A stretch of 36,261 bases of DNA from Bacillota bacterium (GCA_028709305.1 JAQVXE010000013.1:1-36261), one strand, 5' to 3'; shown: positions 7,862-16,539, numbered from the stretch's first letter. Program-made: numbers and translations. The notes: generated from the letters alone by a model not told the origin.

Positions 7862-8854
7862 TCACCTCTTTCTGAGCCGGGGATTCACAACTTCATCGAG
7901 ACCTCTTCCCACCATGTAGAATGCGGCGCAAAAGAGTGTGATTGCTAATCCCGATGGAAGCCATAACCACCAGTACCTTCCATAGTCGAATAGATATCCT
8001 GCAGTCTCGGCTGTATGTATCATCATCCCCCAGCTCATGTCTATATTCAGAACTCCAAAGAATGACAAAGTAGCTTCGCTCAAGATTGCTGCCGTAACGT
8101 TGAACATCATATATAGGAAGGAAAGCGGGAGAACGTTGGGTATGATGTGCGAACGTATGATGTGCAAGTCATCTCCGCCTGCAACCTTTGCCGCATCTAT
8201 GTAAGGCCTAACCTTGACCTGCAATGCCTGGGCTTTAAGAATTATTGTGATGCCGCCAAATGCCTCCAGAAACCCCAAGATAATCGCGAATGAGAACATG
8301 TCGAGCCTGACTAGGGAGCCTACAACTACCAGAAGAGGCACAAACGGAAAGAGCATCACTATGTCTGCAAGCCTCATGAAGAAAGCATCCGTAAATCCAC
8401 CGTAGTAGGCGGCCATTGCGCCGATAAATGTCCCAACAACTACGCTGATCATGGCGGAGAGCACGCCGAGCAGAAACTCGCGGCCAGTGCTGAACATCAA
8501 CTGCGCCAATATGTCTCGCCCAATGGGGTCGGTTCCTAGCAAGTGCCCTCGGCAGGGCGCGGCAGGATGCATCATAGTAGGATCAAAACCTACAACCGGG
8601 TGGTATACGTTCGGGTCCCATACGTTTCTGAACATTAGGGGCCACATCATTCCAAAAACCCCGAAGCAAACAATGACAACTAGGCCGGCGATACCAATGC
8701 GACTTTCCCTGAAGATAGCCCAATGCTGGGCAAGGGAGCGCATGTTCAGTCTCCATCTGATTCTCCATAACGGCTCGCTTATGACTCGTGGATGCACCAC
8801 TGGCTCCATGCCTGATCCGGGGCGTATGTTTGGGCTCTTTGCAGATTCAGTCAT
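7862..8854 (-). CDS. ABC transporter permease, OppC/DppC type
   Basis: 330-residue inner-membrane permease. A cytoplasmic N-terminal region of about 55 residues precedes the first membrane segment (GIAGLVVIVCFGVFG). The family motif LLGTDPIGRDILAQ lies near residue 105. The coupling loop (YIDAAKVAGGDDLHIIRSHIIPNVLP) is at about 220-245, and the end DEVVNPRLR is typical. It is slightly longer than average because of the extended N-terminus and loop. The start ATG (8852-8854) follows AGGTAA. It is packed 10 bases after the B permease and 7 bases before the D ATPase, so it belongs to the complete first transporter. Confidence 0.95.
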   Translation of the reverse strand: MTESAKSPNIRPGSGMEPVVHPRVISEPLWRIRWRLNMRSLAQHWAIFRESRIGIAGLVVIVCFGVFGMMWPLMFRNVWDPNVYHPVVGFDPTMMHPAAPCRGHLLGTDPIGRDILAQLMFSTGREFLLGVLSAMISVVVGTFIGAMAAYYGGFTDAFFMRLADIVMLFPFVPLLVVVGSLVRLDMFSFAIILGFLEAFGGITIILKAQALQVKVRPYIDAAKVAGGDDLHIIRSHIIPNVLPLSFLYMMFNVTAAILSEATLSFFGVLNIDMSWGMMIHTAETAGYLFDYGRYWWLWLPSGLAITLFCAAFYMVGRGLDEVVNPRLRKR

Positions 8855-8864
8855 CGCAAGTTAC

Positions 8865-10043
8865 CTACCCTTCAGCCACAGGTTCTCCGCCATAGGAGAT
8901 CCTTGGATCCAAGGCGGCATAGAGCATGTCGGCAACGAAATGGGCTATTAAGAGGAAGATACCCGTAAACACCAATGCACCCGTGGCAAGGGGATAGTCG
9001 TTTGCCAAAGCCGAACGGAAAAGAACCTGACCCAAACCGGGCCAGGAAAACATGGTCTCTGTAACCAATCCCCCGCTCATCGAAGCTGCCAGAGAAAGCA
9101 CAAGGCTGGTCACCGTAGGAAGGAGGGCATTTCGGGCAGCGTATCTATCACGGACCACAGCATCTGGCAATCCTTTGGCCCGAGCAGCCATTACGTAGTC
9201 CTCTTCGACAGTCTCGAGCATCGAGTCGCGCATCAGCAACATAGTGCCGGCAAAGTTGATAAGGGTGAGGGTGACAACAGGAAGCACCATGTGGCGTACG
9301 ATATCCCACATGTACACCAGCATTCCCGCACTTGCGGCAACTCCGAGCCCTGCAGCGAAGACTCCTGCGGACAGCGCCCAAGCCAAACCGATCTTCCTTC
9401 CCGTCTTGCGCTGGCCTCGGCCCAAACTCCAGAGGATCGCGAAAACGGCTATCGAGATCACAGCAATCCCAAACACCATGTACCCAAAGACTGTATTGGA
9501 AGGCCACGGAGCATACACCCATAAACTAGGTTCTATGAACTGATTGAGCGGCAGCCATTTGAGGGTGTAGGCAAACAGCCAGATCAAGATCAAGGAAAGG
9601 AGCGGATAGAAGGCGGTCCAAAAAGCTATGCCCACGACAGTGGCTGCATGGTCCACAGTAGCCCCGCGCCGCCAGGCAATGACCCTACCCAACATGAAAC
9701 CTACATAGAATGATAGAGCATTCGCAGTAATGAACAAGACGAGAGTCCGTGGCAGGCGTTCAAGGAGTATGTCCCAAACAGGCCTTGGATACTGCGAAAA
9801 TGAAACTCCCAGGTTTCCTGTAAAGAAATTTCTTATGTACGAAAGAAACTGCACAATTGGGGGCTGATCCAAACCCAGCTGCTTCTTCAGTTCCTCCCGC
9901 GCCGCCTGTGGTATCCTCGGGTTCTGAAGGTATATCATGGAGATATCGCCCGGCATAGCCTGCAGCAGGAAGTAGACTAGCGCTATGTAGATAAACAAGG
10001 TTATGACCAGCTGACCGACGCGGCCAAGAACGTATCTGCGCAT
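8865..10043 (-). CDS. ABC transporter permease, OppB/DppB type, with extra membrane hairpin
   Basis: About 392 residues, some 60 longer than usual for the family. The N-terminus has the first helix and AMPGDI motif, then KQLGLDQPP. The extra length lies in the middle (about residues 190-250), where two additional hydrophobic segments flank a basic loop (GRGQRKTGRK). After them the normal family sequence resumes at HMVLPVVTL and the coupling loop DYVMAARAKGLPDAVV, ending in DPRISYGG. The ATG at 10041-10043 (AAGG 8-9 bases upstream) is preferred; an in-frame GTG nine bases earlier is possible. It probably pairs with the product of 7862-8854. Confidence 0.93.
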   Translation of the reverse strand: MRRYVLGRVGQLVITLFIYIALVYFLLQAMPGDISMIYLQNPRIPQAAREELKKQLGLDQPPIVQFLSYIRNFFTGNLGVSFSQYPRPVWDILLERLPRTLVLFITANALSFYVGFMLGRVIAWRRGATVDHAATVVGIAFWTAFYPLLSLILIWLFAYTLKWLPLNQFIEPSLWVYAPWPSNTVFGYMVFGIAVISIAVFAILWSLGRGQRKTGRKIGLAWALSAGVFAAGLGVAASAGMLVYMWDIVRHMVLPVVTLTLINFAGTMLLMRDSMLETVEEDYVMAARAKGLPDAVVRDRYAARNALLPTVTSLVLSLAASMSGGLVTETMFSWPGLGQVLFRSALANDYPLATGALVFTGIFLLIAHFVADMLYAALDPRISYGGEPVAEG

Positions 10044-10082
10044 CTTGATCACCCTTGCTTTCCGGTATTCTTCGAGAGATGT

Positions 10083-10123
10083 GGCGCGAGCCGAAATCCC
10101 TGAGAAAGACGCCGGCCCGCGCC
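10083..10123 (-). promoter_or_regulatory. Intercistronic stem-loop after binding-protein gene
   Basis: GGCGCGAGCCG (10083-10093) and CGGCCCGCGCC (10113-10123) form an 11-bp stem with one mismatch, between the binding protein (stop at 10158) and the B permease. The placement is the same as at 1513-1550 and 26312-26327, and it probably sets the ratio of binding protein to permease. Confidence 0.5.
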
Positions 10124-10157
10124 GCGCATGGCCAGGAATACTACGTTATTCCCTGCA

Positions 10158-12032
10158 CTAGTTCTTCAGCTTGACTGTACTGGTCATGCCTCCGCTGTAC
10201 TGGATTCCGCTAAGCGTCTTGGTGTACGGAAAAGCAAGGCGATCGCTACGATATGCTTCAATAAGAGGTGTGTCGAATATTACAATATAAGGTAACTCGT
10301 CAGCAAGGATCTCCTGGAGCCTAAACGCCATCCTGCGAGCCGTCTCCATGTCGGCTTCTCGCAAGAACTCCTCAACCATCTTGTCGAAATCAGGATTGCT
10401 GTACATTTCGTAATTGAATCCGCCGGCCGGACACTGGCTGCTGTGGAAGAACCAGTACATGTGGTCAGGGTAGAGGCCCAAGCTCCAACCAAGCATGAAA
10501 CAGTCGAAGTCGCGCTCATCTGTCTTCGAAATAACCACGTTGAACTCGGTGGGAACTACTTCAACCGGGATCCCAACCTCCTGCATCCATGTGGCAATAT
10601 TCAGTCCGAAAGTGTAGCGAAGCGGGTCGTAGCCTGCAGTCATTACATTGAACTCAAAGGACGGCATCTTCTTGCCGTTGGGCATGATCAATCCCCTGCC
10701 GCGCCTGAGTACCCTGTCTTTGGCGAGGTCAACCTGAGGTTCAACCTCCCACGAGAACCCAGCGCTCTTCAGCAGCCTAACAGCCTCAGTAATCTTCTGG
10801 CTCCGCGTGAAGCCTTTGCCCCACATCGGAACGTTGGGGTTGAACCAATAGGCATTGCCCGGAGGGACCACAGAATACTGAGGAAATGCGACCCCCTGTA
10901 ACACTCTCTCACAGATGTATTCTCTATCAATGAGAACAGATACAGCCTGCCTGAACTCTTTTATGTTGAAGGGATACTTGGTCAGGTTGAACGCCATATA
11001 CCTAAATCCGTTAACGTTGTTCTCTACTACCTCAACACTGGCCGCCTTCTTCAGCTGATCCTGAAATCCACGCTGCAGGCCAAGGGAGTTGAGAATGAAA
11101 TCCACTTCTCCGGAGATCAGGGACAGAACGGCCGCGTTCTGGTTCTGCAGTATGCGGAACATCAGCCTGTTGGCATACGGCCCCTCGGTCACGGCAAGCT
11201 TGATATCGCCGATTGGATTCCCGAGGATATATCTGAATCCCGTCTTCTTGTTCTCTGTCACGAACGCGCCATTCTTGTAGAAGGTATTAGTGTCGCCCGT
11301 CATGGCGTAATAAGGGTTGCGGGTGTGAGTGACAAAAGCGCCCTTCTCCCACCTCTCCATCATCCACGGTCCGGCCACCGGCTCACCCTTGGGATCATGG
11401 GCCAACAGCTCCTTGATGGGATCTGCAGCCTTAAGAGCCTTGCTTACCACAGGATCCCAATAGGCCTTGGGTAGAATGAGAGCCTGCAACATCCCGTACT
11501 GCCACTGAGCCAAACCCGGGAGCTCCGTCAGGTAGAACTTGACGCTATAGTCGCCAGCCTTCTCCACCTTCGCTAGGATCTCAGGGTCAATATTGCCAGG
11601 CCAGTTCCCACCCAGCTTGTTCGGGTCCAAAGCTAGAGGCGCCATGTAGCTGAAGACAACGTCGTCAGCAGTCATGGGTTTCCCGTCGCTCCACCGAAGC
11701 TCCTTACGTATGTTCACAACTGAAGTGTAGTAGGTCTTATTGTCCATTTTCTCTTCTACTAGACGAGATGGCATACCCGAAGCAGCCTGCGGGCAGAACA
11801 CATAGTCAGGAGCTGCGTTTCCGTACAGACCTATGTAGCTCTGCTGGTAACCGACAAATGAATTCCAGACCGTTGCGTCAGGGCCGAGAGCAGCCCACAC
11901 ATTTACTGTGGTCGGGTCTTCGAAGATAGCCATTTCGTAGACACCGCCCGCAGCCGCCTGTCCGATGATGCCCATGCAGAATACAACCGCCACAAACAGC
12001 AGGACCGTCATACTGTAACGCACGACCTTCAT
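10158..12032 (-). CDS. Family-5 solute-binding protein, normal domain order
   Basis: 624-residue secreted binding protein for the first transporter. The signal peptide is about residues 1-28 (ends GQAAA) and has a cysteine in its core but no lipobox. The domain order is canonical: IFEDPTTVNVW near the N-terminus, LRWSDGKPMTADDVVFSY at about 110-130, GPWMMERW and NPYYA, then NAAVLSLISGEVDFI, FNLTKYPFNIKEFRQAVSVLIDREYI, and LPYIVIFDTPLIEAYRS near the C-terminus. It is longer than the permuted paralogues because of an insert after NPYYA (about residues 245-285) and other loops. The start ATG has AAGGAGG 11 bases upstream. The order contrasts directly with 1569-3275 and 3696-5399. Substrate cannot be read from sequence. 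Confidence 0.95.
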   Translation of the reverse strand: MKVVRYSMTVLLFVAVVFCMGIIGQAAAGGVYEMAIFEDPTTVNVWAALGPDATVWNSFVGYQQSYIGLYGNAAPDYVFCPQAASGMPSRLVEEKMDNKTYYTSVVNIRKELRWSDGKPMTADDVVFSYMAPLALDPNKLGGNWPGNIDPEILAKVEKAGDYSVKFYLTELPGLAQWQYGMLQALILPKAYWDPVVSKALKAADPIKELLAHDPKGEPVAGPWMMERWEKGAFVTHTRNPYYAMTGDTNTFYKNGAFVTENKKTGFRYILGNPIGDIKLAVTEGPYANRLMFRILQNQNAAVLSLISGEVDFILNSLGLQRGFQDQLKKAASVEVVENNVNGFRYMAFNLTKYPFNIKEFRQAVSVLIDREYICERVLQGVAFPQYSVVPPGNAYWFNPNVPMWGKGFTRSQKITEAVRLLKSAGFSWEVEPQVDLAKDRVLRRGRGLIMPNGKKMPSFEFNVMTAGYDPLRYTFGLNIATWMQEVGIPVEVVPTEFNVVISKTDERDFDCFMLGWSLGLYPDHMYWFFHSSQCPAGGFNYEMYSNPDFDKMVEEFLREADMETARRMAFRLQEILADELPYIVIFDTPLIEAYRSDRLAFPYTKTLSGIQYSGGMTSTVKLKN

Positions 12033-12077
12033 TGCCTAACTGCCTCCTTGTCGTGTTAGTAGCCTACTGTTTGTATT

Positions 12078-12105
12078 AATTCGGCCCAACTGTGGAAAGT
12101 CCTTC
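12078..12105 (-). promoter_or_regulatory. Diverged copy of the leader element
   Basis: On the minus strand AAGGA..TT, AGTTGG and CGAAT occur in the order and nearly the spacing seen at 5568-5611 (one base shorter). The Spo0A-like core is degenerate (GGCCGAA) and the CTTCT arm is missing. It is 46-73 bases upstream of the start codon at 12032. Confidence 0.3.
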
Positions 12106-12143
12106 CGATTACAATACTTAAAGTCCCAATGTTTCCATATATA

Positions 12144-12671
12144 TTAGGGGATTTGTGATATGATGTCTCCAATTTCGGACTCCGTCTTCCTGTCCCAACC
12201 CTCCTTGACGTAGATGATTACTCCCGACCTGTCGATGACAAACACAGCAGGAACTCCGCGGAGCTTGTAGGCTGCAGCGGCGGAAGAGGCTCCGCGCCCG
12301 CTCGCAACAGGAAAGCCCAGGTTCATCTGGTCCGCCAGTTGCTTCACCACTCGATCCGCTTCTTCCATATCATTGAAGCCAACACACTCAACCCCTTTTC
12401 TGCGGCACGCTTCCCACACCCTCTGGATACCCGCAAGAGCGTCTAGGGATAATCTATATTTGCTGTTCCAGAAGACTACAACAGTAACACTGCCGAGTGC
12501 AGGCACCTGGATGCTTTCGTTCTTGACGCCCACTGTTTTCACCTTAGGCGCCTTCAACCCAACCAGAGTGGTCGGCTGCGCCAGAACAGACCAGCCATGG
12601 CCAATCACGAGCATCGACACCACCAGGAGAACCACTGAAGACCCAATAGCACGTTTACACGTACTGCACAT
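12144..12671 (-). CDS. Secreted thioredoxin-fold (TlpA/AhpC-like) protein lacking the redox cysteines
   Basis: 175 residues with a signal peptide or N-terminal anchor (about 1-31). The rest reads like a TlpA/ResA-type thiol-disulfide protein: a VTVVVFWNS strand (about 62-70), a helix, an FNDMEEADRVVKQLADQMNLGFPV segment and RGVPAVFVIDRSGVIIYVKEG with the conserved cis-proline before the last strands. Where the family has FWATWCPPC, this protein has FWNSKYRLS, so the CXXC pair is gone. It cannot do standard thiol-disulfide exchange and may be a structural or binding relative. The start ATG (12669-12671) follows GAGGTGA. It is 111 bases upstream of the binding protein at 12032 and could be co-transcribed with it. 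Confidence 0.8.
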   Translation of the reverse strand: MCSTCKRAIGSSVVLLVVSMLVIGHGWSVLAQPTTLVGLKAPKVKTVGVKNESIQVPALGSVTVVVFWNSKYRLSLDALAGIQRVWEACRRKGVECVGFNDMEEADRVVKQLADQMNLGFPVASGRGASSAAAAYKLRGVPAVFVIDRSGVIIYVKEGWDRKTESEIGDIISQIP

Positions 12672-12873
12672 TCTTGATCACCTCAACGTAAAGTGCTCCT
12701 CAAGCCGGGGAGCATCTTCCCATACTAAATAGGACGCCAGAACTCCCTGGGAGTTTCGTGACCGACGCATTTTCGGGCATACAGTTTTTTCCTAGAAATG
12801 CGGCCTCTGCTTCAACTGAACAGACAGACAAACCACAGGACACATGGCGCACGCCCGCAAACCCTGTACGCAC

Positions 12874-12906
12874 AAACCAGGGCCCTCAGTAACATGAGAG
12901 CCCTGG
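12874..12906 (-). terminator. Terminator of the ndk-yhaM unit
   Basis: An 11-bp stem with one mismatch (12877-12887 with 12896-12906, loop 8) is followed on the minus strand by TTTGTG. It begins 13 bases after the stop codon at 12919. Confidence 0.7.
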
Positions 12907-12918
12907 CCTCAACTAACA

Positions 12919-13971
12919 CTACCGCTTGTGTCCATCGAATGAACCCGGTGGCACCCATACCATCTTGCCGACGTGTTCCGAGTAACGGTATTGGCCATCG
13001 CCTGTTCCAAGCATGTCTCTGATAGCACGTTCATACTTGTTCACCTGGGCGTCCATGTTGTCAGCGTGATGGAGAATACACGCTTCGATAGTAGCTGGTT
13101 GAACTGGAGACCCCCACTCAAGGTTCCCGTGATGGCTTGTGATAAGGTGCGTCATGTGCAGAGTCGCCTTCTCAGTCCAGCACGGCCCTGCGCACGAGCT
13201 CTTTCTTTCGCATCCATTTATGAGGTCGGCTATGCGCCTGTTGATAACCTCAACGCCGATGACAATGTGGTCGGTCATCACGCCAAGCAGCGACATGCTC
13301 GCAGCCCCTTGAGTTCTGTCGTAGTCGTAACTGCGCAGCTTGCCTACATCATGGAGCAAAGCTCCGGCAATCAGAATGTCACGGTCAACGAACTCATACT
13401 GGTCAGCGGCACACAAGCAAATCCTGAGAACCCCAGTAGTGTGCTCAAGCAGGCCCCCGGAATACGCATGATGATGCCTTACCGCTGCAGGCCACTCCAC
13501 GAACTTGGTCCTAAACTCAGGTGCGTGGAAGAATGATTGAAGCAGACACTTTACGGGCCCAGTCCCAATGCTTGCAATAGCGCCGTCAATCTCCTTTAGC
13601 ATCGCATCTACGTCTCGCACTGTCGCAGGAACAAATTCGGCTAGATTACACTCAGCCGGGTCGCAAAGTGTGAGCGCCCCTCCGAACTGCGCTGTTTCAC
13701 ATGACAGCTGCAATGCGCCATTGAACTCCGTAACAGACACATTCCTCACCCTCACGAATGCGCCAGGCTCGAGCCCCTTCACCGCATCCGCAGAGTAATT
13801 CCAAAGCTTCAGGCTAATCTCGCCCGTTCTATCCACAAGGCGCACATCCGCAAACTGTGAGCCTGATTTCGTCGTTCTCACCTTGATATCAGCACATAAA
13901 AAGACCGTGTTCACAACAACGCCAGTTCTAAGTTCCGATGCATACTGTGTTTTCGCAATGCGGTCAACCAT
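12919..13971 (-). CDS. yhaM: YhaM-type 3'-5' exoribonuclease (OB fold plus HD domain)
   Basis: 350-residue cytoplasmic nuclease. An N-terminal OB-fold nucleic-acid-binding domain spans about residues 15-100 (DVRLVDRTGEISLKLW is typical). It is followed by an HD metal-dependent phosphohydrolase domain: HHHAYSGGLLEHT at about 166-178, LLHDVGK at 205-211, and later the MTHLITSHHG segment with further metal ligands. The family in Bacillus and Staphylococcus trims RNA 3' ends. Length fits the family, apart from a somewhat extended C-terminus. The start ATG (13969-13971) has TGAGG about 7 bases upstream, overlapping the end of ndk, so the two genes are probably one operon. Confidence 0.9.
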   Translation of the reverse strand: MVDRIAKTQYASELRTGVVVNTVFLCADIKVRTTKSGSQFADVRLVDRTGEISLKLWNYSADAVKGLEPGAFVRVRNVSVTEFNGALQLSCETAQFGGALTLCDPAECNLAEFVPATVRDVDAMLKEIDGAIASIGTGPVKCLLQSFFHAPEFRTKFVEWPAAVRHHHAYSGGLLEHTTGVLRICLCAADQYEFVDRDILIAGALLHDVGKLRSYDYDRTQGAASMSLLGVMTDHIVIGVEVINRRIADLINGCERKSSCAGPCWTEKATLHMTHLITSHHGNLEWGSPVQPATIEACILHHADNMDAQVNKYERAIRDMLGTGDGQYRYSEHVGKMVWVPPGSFDGHKR

Positions 13972-13980
13972 CTGAAAACC

Positions 13981-14403
13981 TCATTTCATGTTGCGCAGCG
14001 CAATCGCCGGGAAGAAACGCGCAATCTCTGTGGCAGCAGCCTCCGGACTATCTGATGCATGAACAAGATTCCGGCTGACTGATGTTGCAAGATCGCCACG
14101 TATGGTTCCTGGGTCCGCTTTCATCGGATCAGTTGCGCCTATAATCTCCCTGACTGCTTCTACAGCATTGGGCGCTCCGATCGCCAATGCAATCACAGGA
14201 CCGGACATCATGTAGTCTGTCAGTTCATCGAAGAAAGGCTTACCTACAAGGTGCGCATAGTGCTCTCGCAAAAGCTCTTCAGTCATGTTTAATGTTGTCG
14301 CCAACACGATCCGACAGCCTTTGCGCTCGAACCTGGAGACTATCTCGCCTACCAGACCCCTCCTGATTCCATCGGGCTTTACAAGAACGCATGTAAGCTC
14401 CAT
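13981..14403 (-). CDS. ndk: Nucleoside-diphosphate kinase
   Basis: 140-residue cytoplasmic enzyme that balances nucleoside triphosphate pools through a phosphohistidine intermediate. The lysine of the VLVKPDG motif is at residue 9. The active-site histidine is His115 in NLVHASDS; the family usually has NxxHGSDS, so Ala replaces Gly beside the histidine. Other family landmarks are RRGLVGEIVSRFE and ADPGTIRGD. Length is normal. The start ATG has GGAGGTG close upstream. yhaM follows within 9 bases. Confidence 0.96.
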   Translation of the reverse strand: MELTCVLVKPDGIRRGLVGEIVSRFERKGCRIVLATTLNMTEELLREHYAHLVGKPFFDELTDYMMSGPVIALAIGAPNAVEAVREIIGATDPMKADPGTIRGDLATSVSRNLVHASDSPEAAATEIARFFPAIALRNMK

Positions 14404-14494
14404 GACACACCTCCGCTAGCTGCACAAACTGTCTGTCGCAATGCAGCTTTGCTAGATAGGGCTGCATTTGCATATGTAGACGTAATTTGACGTA

Positions 14495-15673
14495 CTAGTC
14501 CGAAATCCTCCATGCAGGCACCATGTGAGGACAATCTACGAAAGAGTGGGGCAGCATTCCAATTCCGGCAAGTAGGCGCACTCCGCATTCCTCTAGCCGT
14601 AACAGGGCCTCGAGAAACTCCGCCTCCATCCCCCAAGCTCCATGAAGGCATTCACAAGCAGCCTGGGCTTCAATGACCTCCTCAAATAACTTGATGAAAC
14701 ACATCGCGCTTCGAGTTCTCTCAGCCTCAACCCTCGCCTCAAACGCCTCTCGGGAGGTTCCGATATCACGCGGAACACGACTTCCGTCAAGGGCAAACCC
14801 AATCGCGTATGTCCCGCCTGGTGCCGACGTAGACTGCTCTGCCGTTGCCACAAGGGATGCAGCATGTATCAGCTCCGCCAGTCCCCGCCTGGGTTTGGCA
14901 GCATAGTCGATCATGGCCCCAATCACATTGGGATCGCGCCGAATCCACTCGCTGCAAAGAACCTCGACATCGGAGTTGGCGACAGTCCCTATCAACGACC
15001 TCAAAGAGTCGAATTCGTCCATACGGAGTGCCCGAAGAATCCCCTCTCTACCGTGTTGGCCAAGCCTCAAAGCTAGCTCCATCTCCACCTTATGAGCCTC
15101 ACTCATGTCTCCTCTGACAGATGCTATCTGGGCACGTCTCAAACACCTCAACGCGCCAACCACAGCTTCGCCCTCCGCCCTGGCAAGCCTCGCCTTGGCA
15201 AAGTCCGAAGAGGTAGCTGAAGGCTCAGGGCGTGCCCTCCTTAGTACGTTCGCAAAGACAGGCAGAGGGACTTCGATCCCGAGCGTTGCCCACTGCACAT
15301 GATCCTCAATGCCAATATCGCACTTGTATGAAAACCCAAGTCTCACGCCAGTCTCTCCCTTTGCAGAAATCGACCCCCTTACGGCAGAATCACATCCCCA
15401 CATGGTCAACGAGTAGACCCAAGATCGTCCTAGATCGTCGCTGAACCTTGATTCATTCACCTCAATCCATGCAGAAAGGAAAGTGGGATCGCAAGCCATA
15501 GAGGCAGTGAAGAATTCCTCGACGCCTATGGTTCCAACGGAGAGAACGTCATCTTCGCCATGAATCGCCGCACTAGAAACCTGTGTCTCCTTGCCGAGCG
15601 TTGCAGAGGCAGATGCCATCAGAATTGCCACAATCAGCAAGAGCGGGCGCACAACACTTCGCCCCTTTTCCAC
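14495..15673 (-). CDS. Secreted protein with TolC-like (outer-membrane efflux protein) layout, function unknown
   Basis: 392 residues, not assigned to a family with certainty. Residues 1-27 are a signal peptide. Two similar halves can be seen. Each has an acidic segment containing a DPxxxxA pattern (CDPTFLSAWIEV near 60; RDPNVIGAMIDYA near 245), a short strand region (LGIEVPLPVF near 135; YAIGFALDG near 288) and then a long Ala/Glu/Arg-rich helix (about 155-210 and 305-345). This two-fold strand-helix pattern, with 'PLPVF' before the helix, is what TolC/OEP proteins show, although it is shorter than most. The GTG start (15671-15673) has GGGGGG 9 bases upstream. If the assignment is right, the organism may have an outer membrane; a coiled-coil surface protein is the alternative. 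Confidence 0.6.
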   Translation of the reverse strand: MEKGRSVVRPLLLIVAILMASASATLGKETQVSSAAIHGEDDVLSVGTIGVEEFFTASMACDPTFLSAWIEVNESRFSDDLGRSWVYSLTMWGCDSAVRGSISAKGETGVRLGFSYKCDIGIEDHVQWATLGIEVPLPVFANVLRRARPEPSATSSDFAKARLARAEGEAVVGALRCLRRAQIASVRGDMSEAHKVEMELALRLGQHGREGILRALRMDEFDSLRSLIGTVANSDVEVLCSEWIRRDPNVIGAMIDYAAKPRRGLAELIHAASLVATAEQSTSAPGGTYAIGFALDGSRVPRDIGTSREAFEARVEAERTRSAMCFIKLFEEVIEAQAACECLHGAWGMEAEFLEALLRLEECGVRLLAGIGMLPHSFVDCPHMVPAWRISD

Positions 15674-15853
15674 TCCTCGATTCCCCCCAATATGATCAGT
15701 ACACTACACAATAAGCGAATGTAGAACATCCTGCCATCGCCCATTGGGATGATTTGGCATGCCTTGTGTATCAGAGAGAATCTGGGCCTGAGCCGAAGAG
15801 GGCATCAGTCAGAAGCCATGATGCGGGCAATTTGGAAGGAGCAACCAGTAATA

Positions 15854-15871
15854 GCGGGGCAAGAGCCCCGC
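15854..15871 (-). terminator. Terminator of the Gly/Trp/Phe-rich gene
   Basis: A perfect 7-bp stem GCGGGGC/GCCCCGC with a 4-base loop lies 41 bases after the stop codon at 15912, followed on the minus strand by TATTACT. The remaining sequence to 15673 shows nothing convincing. Confidence 0.55.
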
Positions 15872-15911
15872 CGCGACGATATGTCACCCTCAGTGCAAGG
15901 GATTGGCAAGC

Positions 15912-16166
15912 CTAGAACCAGGACCAGGGGCGAAACCCCCGCCACCCCAAACCGAAGCCTGGAAAGCCGAAACCGAACCATGGCCATCCAAGTCCGAACC
16001 AGGGAAAGCCGAAAGGTCGCCCGAACCCCCAAGGACCGAAGAAACCGCCACCCGGGCCCCATCCCCACATGCCGAACTGGGCAGGCTCCACTCGTCCTGT
16101 CGCTTGCGTCCAAGCTCCGTCAACAGCTCCCGCGTTCTGAAAACCTGAGTATCCTGCCGGGTACAT
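15912..16166 (-). CDS. Small Gly/Trp/Phe-rich protein, possible spore-surface or cell-surface component
   Basis: 84 residues, no recognised family. The first 30 residues are ordinary and polar (MYPAGYSGFQNAG...). The last 50 consist almost only of Gly, Phe, Trp and Pro in an irregular FGxGW/FPGFG pattern, ending WSWF. Such low-complexity aromatic-glycine tails occur in structural coat or sheath proteins, but that role is a guess. The start at 16164-16166 was chosen because GGAGGTGG lies 8 bases upstream; an upstream ATG at 16262 would add 32 residues that look unrelated. A hairpin just downstream (15854-15871) supports transcription on this strand. The opposite strand has a long Pro/Arg-rich frame that I take to be a shadow. 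Confidence 0.6.
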   Translation of the reverse strand: MYPAGYSGFQNAGAVDGAWTQATGRVEPAQFGMWGWGPGGGFFGPWGFGRPFGFPWFGLGWPWFGFGFPGFGLGWRGFRPWSWF

Positions 16167-16539
16167 CTCCAGTGCCACCTCCATCACATGATTAGTCCGC
16201 TCAGTCAAGCATATTCCGAATGCCGCACCACTGAACTGAGCTAGGTGGCACATGATGGGCAAAACAGGCCCAACAGCATGATGCCTACTGCTAATATCTT
16301 GCTATCACGAACCGTCCATGATTATGGATTGCTACCTGATATCCCCTTCATGCCAAAGATTATCTCCATGTACGCCTCATGCGCCCCAGGGAAGAAACTC
16401 ATTAGCTAGTTGTTGTCAATGTCACCATTGTATGTGAGAATCCTGGCGACCTGATCATCAACGACCAAGAAGGACGAGCATACGCAATGTTGGCTCTGGC
16501 AACGGCCCCCACAGTAACGCGCCTCACTGGATTTTGCCT
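16167..16539. other. Intergenic region, no gene recognised
   Basis: 373 bases between the Gly/Trp/Phe-rich gene and the MFS gene. On the minus strand a short open stretch ending near 16400 reads FLVVDDQVARILTYNGD and then stops. It has no recognisable start and no relative that I recognise. No strong hairpin or promoter was seen. Confidence 0.4.

Noticed and set aside
15749-16195. Plus-strand Pro/Arg-rich open frame opposite the Gly/Trp/Phe-rich gene
   Set aside because: Its composition is the mirror of the GC-rich minus-strand gene, which has the better ribosome-binding site and a downstream hairpin.
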